Origin: Lentisphaeria bacterium | GTDB taxonomy: Bacteria; Verrucomicrobiota; Lentisphaeria; Victivallales; UBA1829 | Direction: 5' to 3' | Assembly (NCBI GenBank): GCA_017540385.1 | Contig: JAFYBD010000166.1 | Coordinates: 1 to 17,339, forward strand | Length of the DNA stretch: 17,339 nt | Part shown: positions 5,399 through 12,813 of the stretch, piece after piece | How the letters are laid out: each line of letters starts with the position of its first letter | How positions within the stretch are numbered: the first letter of the stretch is position 1 | Notes under the pieces: generated by a model | Database searches by the model: none | What the model was told of the DNA's origin: nothing | The model's input: only the letters and a program-made list of their open reading frames with translations | Position numbers and translations under genes: made by a program

Positions 5399-7294
5399 AT
5401 GGCACAGCAAAACCTGATTCTCTGTATCGACGTCGGCGGCGACAGCATCAAGGCCGCTGAGTTTTCCTACGTTCCCGGTCAGAGCCTGACTCTCGAGCGT
5501 TTCGCCTACACCGAGTACGAATTCTCGGCCGACGAGCCCCCCGAGGACGTCGTCCTCAAGACCCTGACCGACGTCATCAAGACCAACGGCTTCACCGCCC
5601 GCGACGTCTACGTCTCGCTCTCCGGCAAGAACGCGTTCGTCCGGTTCGTGAAGATCCCCGCGATGACGACCGACAAGAACAAGATTCAGGAAATCATTTC
5701 CTACGAGGCGAAACAGGCCATTCCGTTCTCCTCCGACGAGGTCGTCTGGGATTCCCAGCTCCTCCAGCCCGTCGGCGACTCCGACGGCAGCGAGATCGAC
5801 GCGATGATCGTCATCGTGAAGAAGGATGAGGTCTCCCGCATCTCCGAACTCGTCGAAAAGCTCGGCAAGCGCATCGTCCTCATCGAAGTCGCCGGTACCT
5901 CCTGCTATAACAGCGCGCGCGCCAACAACGTCGGCGCCAGCGAATGTCAGATGATCCTCGACATCGGCGGCCGCTGCTCCACGCTCGTTTTCATCGACGG
6001 CTCCCGTTTCTTCGTCCGCACCATTCCGATCGCCGGCGACACCATCACCCAGCAGATCGCCAAGGAATTCAATATTTCCTACGCGGACGCGGAGGAACTG
6101 AAACGCAAGCACGGTTACGTCTCCCTCGGCGGAGCGTACGAGGAAAGCGATTCCGAGGTCGCCTCCGCGGTCTCGAAGATCGTCCGGAACGTGATGACCC
6201 GTCTCCACGGCGAGATCAACCGCTCCATCAACGTCTACCGCGCCACACAGCGCGGTCGCAAGCCCGAGAAACTCTATCTCGCAGGCGGCACGTCCATTCT
6301 TCCCTACATGCCCCGGTTCTTCTCCGAAAAACTCCGCGTGCCCGTGGAATACCTGAACCCGTTCCAGGTCGTCGGAGTCGGCCCCGCGGTCGACCAGCAG
6401 GTCCTGTCCGAGGTCGCGCACCTCTTCGCCGAGACCATCGGTCTCGCGCTCCGCAGGATCGGCACCTCCCCGATCGAGATCACGCTCATCCCCGACTACG
6501 TCCGCAAGCAGAACGAATTCCGCTCCAAGCGTCCCTACTTCTTCGCTTCGGCCGCGGCCATTCTCCTTTATCTCATCATCACGCTCTGGGCCTACTCGCA
6601 GCAGGCGGACAACATCGCCGCCAAGCGCGACGAGTTCAACAGCTTCGTCTCCCGTCAGCAGGCCATCCAGCAGCGCGTGAAGTCCGCGAACAACAAGCTC
6701 CTGGCCGCGAACAGCCAGTACGATTCCGCCCTCGAACTCCTCAAGCAGCGGAACAATCTCATCGCGTTCTACTCCCTCATCAAGTCCTGCATCCCGGACA
6801 ACGTCTGGCTCACCGAGTTCACCATCTCCACCTCGCCGAGCTCCCAGATCAAGAACGCCACCGTCATCGCCAACACCCCCAGCACGGAAGAGGGCGACGG
6901 CAACAAGACCGGCGGCCAGCTGACCATGGACATGGGCGACAACAGCCAGAACCAGGACAGCGGCAAGAAGGAAGAGGCCGAAGGCGACGGGTCCCACCGC
7001 TGGGTCAACATGGTCGCCTACGTCATCTGCGACAAGACGGACTCCACGCTCAACGACCGCAGCGCCGCCATCAACAACATCACGTCCAAGATGAAAGAAA
7101 ACGACGGCATCTTCAAGGCCAAGGACGAAGAGATCATGATCGTCTACGACGAGGGGCGCGATATCTGCGACCACCTCTCCATCAGCAAGTTCCTCCTCGC
7201 TGTCGAGCTCAAGGAGCCGGTTGATTCGCCGGAACTTGAAAAGGAACTCACCAAGAAGTTTTCACCCGCCAGTGCAACGGAGCAGGCCCAATGA
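5399..7294 (+). CDS. pilM: PilM-PilN fusion protein (Amuc_1101-like)
   Basis: The N-terminal part (1 to about 355) is an actin-like PilM ATPase. It has a phosphate-1 loop CIDVGGDSIKAAE (9-21), a phosphate-2 loop ILDIGGRCSTLVF (186-198), an adenosine loop LYLAGGTSILPYM (292-304), and the YLNPF motif (318-322) typical of PilM. It continues without a stop into SPIEITLIPDYVRK (357-370), which resembles the INLLP peptide at the N terminus of PilN that normally inserts into PilM. A single membrane helix (380-399), a coiled-coil-like stretch and a PilN-like periplasmic domain to residue 631 follow. In classical type IV pili these are two proteins; here they are one chain, tethering the cytoplasmic ring to the periplasmic alignment complex. 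The segment around 490-530 is a low-complexity Gly/Asp/Lys/Glu-rich linker. It starts 5 bp after the preceding stop and overlaps the next gene by ATGA. Confidence 0.85.
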   Translation: MAQQNLILCIDVGGDSIKAAEFSYVPGQSLTLERFAYTEYEFSADEPPEDVVLKTLTDVIKTNGFTARDVYVSLSGKNAFVRFVKIPAMTTDKNKIQEIISYEAKQAIPFSSDEVVWDSQLLQPVGDSDGSEIDAMIVIVKKDEVSRISELVEKLGKRIVLIEVAGTSCYNSARANNVGASECQMILDIGGRCSTLVFIDGSRFFVRTIPIAGDTITQQIAKEFNISYADAEELKRKHGYVSLGGAYEESDSEVASAVSKIVRNVMTRLHGEINRSINVYRATQRGRKPEKLYLAGGTSILPYMPRFFSEKLRVPVEYLNPFQVVGVGPAVDQQVLSEVAHLFAETIGLALRRIGTSPIEITLIPDYVRKQNEFRSKRPYFFASAAAILLYLIITLWAYSQQADNIAAKRDEFNSFVSRQQAIQQRVKSANNKLLAANSQYDSALELLKQRNNLIAFYSLIKSCIPDNVWLTEFTISTSPSSQIKNATVIANTPSTEEGDGNKTGGQLTMDMGDNSQNQDSGKKEEAEGDGSHRWVNMVAYVICDKTDSTLNDRSAAINNITSKMKENDGIFKAKDEEIMIVYDEGRDICDHLSISKFLLAVELKEPVDSPELEKELTKKFSPASATEQAQ

Positions 7295-8880
7295 AACAGT
7301 TTATCCTGAAAAATATCGTTCTCGCGGCCATCCTGGTCCTGACGCTTATCAGCAGTATCTTCCTGATCTTCGTGATCTGGAACAAGAGCCAGATGATCAG
7401 CCAGTCCATGGCCGACATCGAAGCCGACGGCGATACGCTTGACACCATCAATATGACGCGCAAGCCGAACAGCGTGGAACAGAGCGAAAAGATGATCAAC
7501 GTCGATACCGACGCCCTGAACAAAAAGAACGTTCTGATCTATCGTCATTTCGGCAAGCCCTACCGGCCCGCCCTCCTCAAGTTCCTCAAGAACATCGCCT
7601 CTTCCGTCGAACTGAACTCCGAGCTTCCCGTCGATCCTACGCTCGTCGCGAAGCCGAAAGCCAAACCCGAGACTGAGGCCGACGAGGACGATGTCGAGGA
7701 CGATGCCGAAGACGAGGATGCACCCGCAGCACCCGCGACTCCCGCCCCGCCCACCGACGAGGAAAAGGCCGTTTTCGATCCCGCGTCCAACCTCGTGATC
7801 CTCTCGTTCGACGAGGACACGCTCCGCGCGATGCTCGCCGAACTCTACGGCGACGTTCATCAGGATTCCTCCGACGACACGTTCGTGATCCCGGACACCG
7901 TCCAGGAGGAAACCGCCCAGCTCTTCTCGCGTCTCTTCGACCAGATGATCGAAGCCCCGGAAGCGGTCGATCCCGCCCGCGCCGAAGATTTCCGCAAGGC
8001 CGCGGCAGCGAAGTTCGCCCGGGCCTTCGCGCTCTTCCGTGAAGAAGTGCAGGAGCTCACGCTCGAAGACGTGAACAACCGCGTGGCGAAGGAACTCTTC
8101 CTCGACGCCCTCGGACTCCCCCGCCTGATGCGTCAGCGCGACTGCAAGAACTACATCGACTTCCTCTACCAGAAATATCTGACCTCCGATATCATCCCCG
8201 GCATCACCCTCAGAGACGAGTACGACCGTGAAGGTCTCGTCCAGGACCTCATCTACGGCAAGAACCTGAACCGCCAGGCGCTCCCCGTTCCCGAAATGGT
8301 CATCCCGATCATCCGCAACTTCCAGATCAAGGAAGACCTTTTCCGCAGGATGAAAGACTCCGGCATCGTGAAGCTGAACTCCCTGAACGCTGGCGTGTTC
8401 TACGGCTCCCCCATGGATCCCAACGACAGCGAGAGCCCCATCCTCGTCTTCACCTACACCATCGACATGACCTCCACGCTCGAATCCATCGACGCGTTCA
8501 TCAACTCCCTGCACGCCGCTTACAAGTCCGACCGCGTGTACGTGATCCGCGACATCAGGCTGAAAGCCCCGCAGGACGACATCATCGTCGCCAACTCCAT
8601 CGTCGCCGGACACGTCGAGGGCGGAACCCGCGAGGCCGCGAACGCGCAGAAAGCCGCCGACGGCACGACTGACGCCGCCGCTGCCGCGACGAAGGAAGAG
8701 GCCAAGCCGGCCGACGCAGCCGCGGCGCTCATCGCGGCCACCTACGCCGAATACGAACTCACCGATCCCCATCATCCCGAATACGGAAAAGTCCTGATCG
8801 GTGAAACTCGGGACGACATCAACTGCACGCTCGTGGTGAATTATCTGTTCTACCGCGCCGATAATATCACACCTCAATGA
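7291..8880 (+). CDS. Bitopic membrane protein, Amuc_1100-like
   Basis: A 529-residue protein anchored by one N-terminal membrane helix (about 7-29, preceded by K2 and K7), with the rest predicted periplasmic. The arrangement resembles PilO, which pairs with PilN. A highly acidic, Pro/Ala-rich stretch (about 120-156, with the acidic core EADEDDVEDDAEDEDA at 129-144) and an Ala-rich stretch near 455-495 look disordered. The C-terminal part contains ILVFTYTIDMTSTLESIDAF and ends in a beta-like CTLVVNYLFYRAD. Amuc_1100, as I recall it, has about 317 residues; this is much longer, mainly through the acidic and helical middle. Its ATG overlaps the stop of the PilM-PilN gene by 4 bp, indicating translational coupling. 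The Amuc_1100 name rests on position, topology and size order in the locus. A PilO-like role is inference. Confidence 0.65.
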   Translation: MKQFILKNIVLAAILVLTLISSIFLIFVIWNKSQMISQSMADIEADGDTLDTINMTRKPNSVEQSEKMINVDTDALNKKNVLIYRHFGKPYRPALLKFLKNIASSVELNSELPVDPTLVAKPKAKPETEADEDDVEDDAEDEDAPAAPATPAPPTDEEKAVFDPASNLVILSFDEDTLRAMLAELYGDVHQDSSDDTFVIPDTVQEETAQLFSRLFDQMIEAPEAVDPARAEDFRKAAAAKFARAFALFREEVQELTLEDVNNRVAKELFLDALGLPRLMRQRDCKNYIDFLYQKYLTSDIIPGITLRDEYDREGLVQDLIYGKNLNRQALPVPEMVIPIIRNFQIKEDLFRRMKDSGIVKLNSLNAGVFYGSPMDPNDSESPILVFTYTIDMTSTLESIDAFINSLHAAYKSDRVYVIRDIRLKAPQDDIIVANSIVAGHVEGGTREAANAQKAADGTTDAAAAATKEEAKPADAAAALIAATYAEYELTDPHHPEYGKVLIGETRDDINCTLVVNYLFYRADNITPQ

Positions 8881-8893
8881 TGGAGCAGCCGAA

Positions 8894-10069
8894 ATGAAAA
8901 AAATCCTCAGCGCACATTACGAAAAAATCATTCTGGCGGTCCTGCTCATCGTCTTCGCAGCTCTGCTCTACTACCAGGTCCAGGTCGTCCAGCAGGTCCA
9001 GAACAAGGAAGTGGACATCCGAGTTAATCCCGCTCCGAAACCCTCCGACTACGAGCCCATCGACTTCGCCGGCGACAAGAAATACCGCATGGAGAACGTC
9101 TTCTCCGAGCGTCTCGCCATCGACCTCACGGCCGACACCAACCAGAACGTCACCGAGATGATGGCCCCCTACGCGCTCGCCGAGTGCGTTTTCTGCCACA
9201 CCATGATCCCCGCGAGCTGCTACCCCGCCATCGGCCAGACCAAGAACGGCAAGTGCCCCGCCTGCGGCAAGGCCCTCGCGCCGCGCCTGAAAGTCGACGA
9301 GGACGAACTCCTCGGCAAGGCCGACCTCAACTCCAACGGCATCCCGGACGAATGGGAAAAGCAGTACACGCTGACCGACAGCATGCCGGAGAGCGACGAG
9401 GATTCCGACGGCTTCACGCTCGCGCAGGAATACAAGGCGAAGACCGACCCGGTCGATCCGCTCAGCCATCCGAAGTACATTTCCATGCTCTACGTCTCCG
9501 CCGTCCGTCAGCAGCGCATCAACGGTCTTGAGCTCGTCTCCGTCGACGACACCAAGCCCGATCGCAAGAACTGGGCCATCACGTTCAACGTCTTGCGCAA
9601 CCAGAGAAAGAGATCCGAATTCGTGCAGATGAACGTCGGCACGTTCAAGAACAACAACGTCGACTACAGCGTCGTCGACATCGAGGACGACGAGAAGACG
9701 CAGGAGCACATCGTCTACATCCAGCGCGTCGGCAAGATCGAACGCATCCCCTGCCGCGTCAAGCAGCCCGTCTACGATCCGTCGCCCCGCGTGACGTTCC
9801 TCAACACGCTCACCGGCCGCACGATGTCCACGTCGGTCGGCTCCAATTTCAAGCTCGGCACCGCCAAGACCGGCGAAGAGCTGTACAAGGTCGTCTCCGC
9901 CGATACCGAGGCGAAGACCGCCGTCGTCGAGACCGTCGGCGGCGACGCCCCCGTCGCCATCACGGTTCCGACCGCGCCGAAGGAAGCCGCCGCGGCTTCC
10001 TCCGCTCAGACCGCGACCGGCGCCGCCACCCAGAAGGCGGACGCCCCGTTCCTCAACCAGATCAAATAA
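8894..10069 (+). CDS. Membrane-anchored periplasmic protein with a four-Cys knuckle and Asp/Asn-rich repeats (Amuc_1099-like)
   Basis: A 391-residue bitopic protein: membrane helix at 12-27, then a periplasmic region. Residues 98-124 contain CVFC and, after about 20 residues, CPAC: a four-cysteine knuckle like a zinc ribbon or rubredoxin fold (C98, C101, C121, C124; an extra C109 lies between). Directly after comes DLNSNGIPDEWE (144-155) and DEDSDGFTLAQEY (168-180), spaced like the calcium-binding thrombospondin type 3 repeats common in PVC surface proteins. The remaining beta-rich part (about 200-350) ends in an Ala-rich tail. GGAG at 8882-8885 is eight bases before the ATG, and the preceding stop is 13 bp away. 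Its position before the secretins matches Amuc_1099 and, functionally, PilP, which links the inner-membrane complex to the secretin. Metal binding and this linking role are inferred. Confidence 0.65.
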   Translation: MKKILSAHYEKIILAVLLIVFAALLYYQVQVVQQVQNKEVDIRVNPAPKPSDYEPIDFAGDKKYRMENVFSERLAIDLTADTNQNVTEMMAPYALAECVFCHTMIPASCYPAIGQTKNGKCPACGKALAPRLKVDEDELLGKADLNSNGIPDEWEKQYTLTDSMPESDEDSDGFTLAQEYKAKTDPVDPLSHPKYISMLYVSAVRQQRINGLELVSVDDTKPDRKNWAITFNVLRNQRKRSEFVQMNVGTFKNNNVDYSVVDIEDDEKTQEHIVYIQRVGKIERIPCRVKQPVYDPSPRVTFLNTLTGRTMSTSVGSNFKLGTAKTGEELYKVVSADTEAKTAVVETVGGDAPVAITVPTAPKEAAAASSAQTATGAATQKADAPFLNQIK

Positions 10070-10122
10070 CCTTAACCCGGATTTCTGTTTTTTATTCAAA
10101 ATAAACAACCAAGGATGAGACA

Positions 10123-12756
10123 ATGAAGATGAGACCCCATTGTTTTCTTCGCCCGATTCTCCGGCCGGCCGCAGTCTTCGCGCTGGCGTTCGGCGTGTCG
10201 TCCCTGATGCTCTCCGCTCAGGACGAGGACGCCGCGCTTGACGCCGACGAGGTCGTCGCGGAGGCAGCCGAAGCGGAGACGACTCCCGACGACGAGCAGG
10301 CCGCCGAGGCCGACGCCGAAGCGGAGGAAACTGGCGACGACGCCGAAATTGAAGAGGAACCGGTCCTTTCCGGCGAAGAGCTGGAAGTCACGGCCGAGGC
10401 GGAAGCCGACCTGATCCAGGGCGAGTCCGAATTCAATGAACTTTTGGCCCAGGCCATCACCCGCAGAAACGAGAAGGAATTCATCGAAGCTTTCCTGCTC
10501 TTCGACGAGGCCCAGAAGGTCATCGACAAGTGCGAGGTGTCCCCCGCCAGGGCCGTGTTCGAGAAACGTCTCGCCGACGAGCGCAAGATCGCGCAGATCC
10601 TCTATGGCAACGAGCTCCTCGAGAAGGCCGAACAGGAATACAACAAACTCCTGCTCCTGACCCATACCGACGAGATCCTCGAGATCGGCATGCCGCTCCT
10701 CGACGACCTCGCCTATGCCAACGCCATGTATTATCTGGGCGCGCTCCCCGGCCAGCCGTACGAGAAATCCGACCTCCAGATCGCCATCGCCAACGACCCG
10801 CAGAAGGGCAAGCACCAGTTCGCCGCCACCGTCGAAGCCATGTCCAAGACCATCCAGGAGCGCATCGACAGCCAGAAATTCTGGGACGAGACCAGCCTCC
10901 AGGCGGTTGACCTCCGCTACTACGAACGCCAGCGCGAGATCAATCTGCTCTTCCGCGCCGGACAGTTCCTCTATCAGAAGGACGAGTGGATGGAAGCCCG
11001 CGACAAGATGGAGCAGATCCTCGTGAAGGACCCGTACAACGAGGACGCCATCACCCTGCTTGAAAAGATTTACCGCAAGCTCTACGCCATCGCCGACGTC
11101 CGCATCTACAACGAACTCCTCCGCGAGCAGGCGCAGTCCGACTGGAGCTGGGTCGAGAGCATCCCGGACGTCCGCAACATCGTCATCACCGACGGCGCCC
11201 AGACCTACGACTCCCCCGGCAACGAGCTGTACAACCGCCTGAACGAGCTCATGATCGACCACATCGAGTTCGAGGACACCGATATCGGTTCCGCCATCGC
11301 GCTGCTCCGTTCCCGCAGCAAGGACATCGACCCCCAGGGCGAAGGCTTCAACATCATCGTCCCGCAGGCCGACCAGTACGTCGACAAGCCCGAGTACCGC
11401 GTGACCCTGAACCTCGACCAGATCCCGCTGTATGAAGTCATCCGTTACCTCTGCAAGATCACCGACCTGCAGTTCCGCATCGACGAGAACGACAAGATCC
11501 TGACCATCGGCAAGGGCGCCGACGTGAGCGACATGATCACGCGCTACATCCCGATCCGCCAGGCCACCATCCTCCGCATCGTCAGCAACATGCGCGCCGA
11601 GGGTCTCGACGGTGTGACCCAGGAGGACGTCCTCGGCGAAGTCGATGCCGGTTTCGCCAACGTCAGCGTCAGCAGCTCCTCCGGCAACGCCAGCGATCCG
11701 GACAGCGAACGCGTCACCTCCATCGATCCGGAAACGCTTCGCGCGTATTTCACCGCCAGCGGCATCCCGTTTGAGGACGGCACGTCCATCGCGTACGACG
11801 CCCGCGCCAACAAGCTCACGGTCGTGAACACGCCCGAAAACATCCGCCAGCTCGAGATCGCCATCCGCGACATGGATATGCAGGACCCGCTGATCCTGAT
11901 CGAATCCAAGATGGTCGAGATCAAGATGAACGACCTCGAAGAACTCGGCTTCGACTGGACCCTGTCCCGCACGGCCACCGAGGGCGAGCACTTCAACTTC
12001 ACGTTCACCTCCCCGTCCATCGGCACCGGCTGGTCCGACAACACCCTGGTGAACAACCTGAACCTGATCCCGAACTTCGGTCCCGGCGGCAGCTTCAGCC
12101 TCTTCCTGACCATCAACGCCATCGACCGCACCGACCGGTCCGAGATCCTCTCCACGCCGAAGGTCGTCACGGTCTCCGGCCGCCAGGCCCAGGTCCAGAT
12201 GGTCCGTCAGATGTACTTCCCGGAAAGCTGGTCCGAACCTGAAATCTCCACCAGCTGCGGTTCCAGCGTCACGTTCGAGCCCTCCTATCCCGAGTTCGGC
12301 CCCGCCCGTGACATCGGCACCAGCCTCACGGTCACCCCGACCCTCCAGCCGAACAACTACACGATCCGCCTGGAGCTGAATCCGACCGTCACCGACCTCA
12401 CCGGCTGGTCCGACTACAGCTACAACTACGTCATCGGCGAATTCTCCTCCGGCGAAGAGTACCCGATGACCCTGAAGATGCCCGAAATCTCCAACCGCGA
12501 AGTCCAGACCACCATCAAGGTCTACGACGGCCAGACGGTCGTCATCGGCGGCATCCTCAGCGACGTGCACGGACAGCTCTCCGACAGGTGGCCGCTCTTC
12601 GCGGACATCCCGCTGATCGGACGACTCTTCACCGAATCCGCCTCACGGGCCGAAAAGGACAACCTGATCATTTCGGTTTCCACCCGACTCATCAGCGGCG
12701 ACGGCATCCCGGTCCGTACGAACACGCAGAACGGTCTGCCGGACTTCAGACGGTAA
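10123..12756 (+). CDS. Secretin 1, Amuc_1098-family outer-membrane channel
   Basis: An 877-residue outer-membrane secretin, the multimeric gated pore of type IV pilus and type II secretion systems. Signal peptide at about 1-32, then a long acidic Glu/Ala/Asp segment (33-95). A helical TPR-like region spans 100-330 (for example LFRAGQFLYQKDEWMEARDK). An STN/N0-like domain lies at about 376-463 (MIDHIEFEDTDIGSAIALL and VTLNLDQIPLYEVIRYLCK), followed by an N1-like domain at 468-585. The secretin beta-barrel runs from about 588 to 857 with EILSTPKVVTVSGRQAQVQM and the C-terminal signature VYDGQTVVIGGILSD followed by DIPLIGRLF. Start supported by AAGGATGAGA just upstream; 53 bp separate it from the preceding gene. 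The TPR-like front replaces AMIN or other peptidoglycan-binding domains of PilQ and may bind partner proteins. Secretin assignment is firm. Confidence 0.9.
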   Translation: MKMRPHCFLRPILRPAAVFALAFGVSSLMLSAQDEDAALDADEVVAEAAEAETTPDDEQAAEADAEAEETGDDAEIEEEPVLSGEELEVTAEAEADLIQGESEFNELLAQAITRRNEKEFIEAFLLFDEAQKVIDKCEVSPARAVFEKRLADERKIAQILYGNELLEKAEQEYNKLLLLTHTDEILEIGMPLLDDLAYANAMYYLGALPGQPYEKSDLQIAIANDPQKGKHQFAATVEAMSKTIQERIDSQKFWDETSLQAVDLRYYERQREINLLFRAGQFLYQKDEWMEARDKMEQILVKDPYNEDAITLLEKIYRKLYAIADVRIYNELLREQAQSDWSWVESIPDVRNIVITDGAQTYDSPGNELYNRLNELMIDHIEFEDTDIGSAIALLRSRSKDIDPQGEGFNIIVPQADQYVDKPEYRVTLNLDQIPLYEVIRYLCKITDLQFRIDENDKILTIGKGADVSDMITRYIPIRQATILRIVSNMRAEGLDGVTQEDVLGEVDAGFANVSVSSSSGNASDPDSERVTSIDPETLRAYFTASGIPFEDGTSIAYDARANKLTVVNTPENIRQLEIAIRDMDMQDPLILIESKMVEIKMNDLEELGFDWTLSRTATEGEHFNFTFTSPSIGTGWSDNTLVNNLNLIPNFGPGGSFSLFLTINAIDRTDRSEILSTPKVVTVSGRQAQVQMVRQMYFPESWSEPEISTSCGSSVTFEPSYPEFGPARDIGTSLTVTPTLQPNNYTIRLELNPTVTDLTGWSDYSYNYVIGEFSSGEEYPMTLKMPEISNREVQTTIKVYDGQTVVIGGILSDVHGQLSDRWPLFADIPLIGRLFTESASRAEKDNLIISVSTRLISGDGIPVRTNTQNGLPDFRR

Positions 12757-12813
12757 GGAGGCGCTGAAATGACGAAGAACAAAGTTATGACATATCTCAT
12801 GGAGGCTCCCATG
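12754..12813 (+). promoter_or_regulatory. Two Shine-Dalgarno/start pairs for secretin 2
   Basis: TAAGGAGG (12754-12761) contains both the stop codon of secretin 1 and a full Shine-Dalgarno sequence, seven bases before the ATG at 12769. A second GGAGG (12801-12805) stands five bases before an in-frame ATG at 12811. Starting at 12811 gives a compact signal peptide MHAYPRYSAILLALALSLP; starting at 12769 adds 14 residues. Either or both could be used; reuse of ribosomes terminating on secretin 1 favours 12769. Confidence 0.6.

Noticed and set aside
7681..7745. Repetitive acidic coding stretch as a DNA repeat
   Set aside because: The repetition reflects Asp/Glu/Ala/Pro codons in a low-complexity linker; no regular repeat unit is present.
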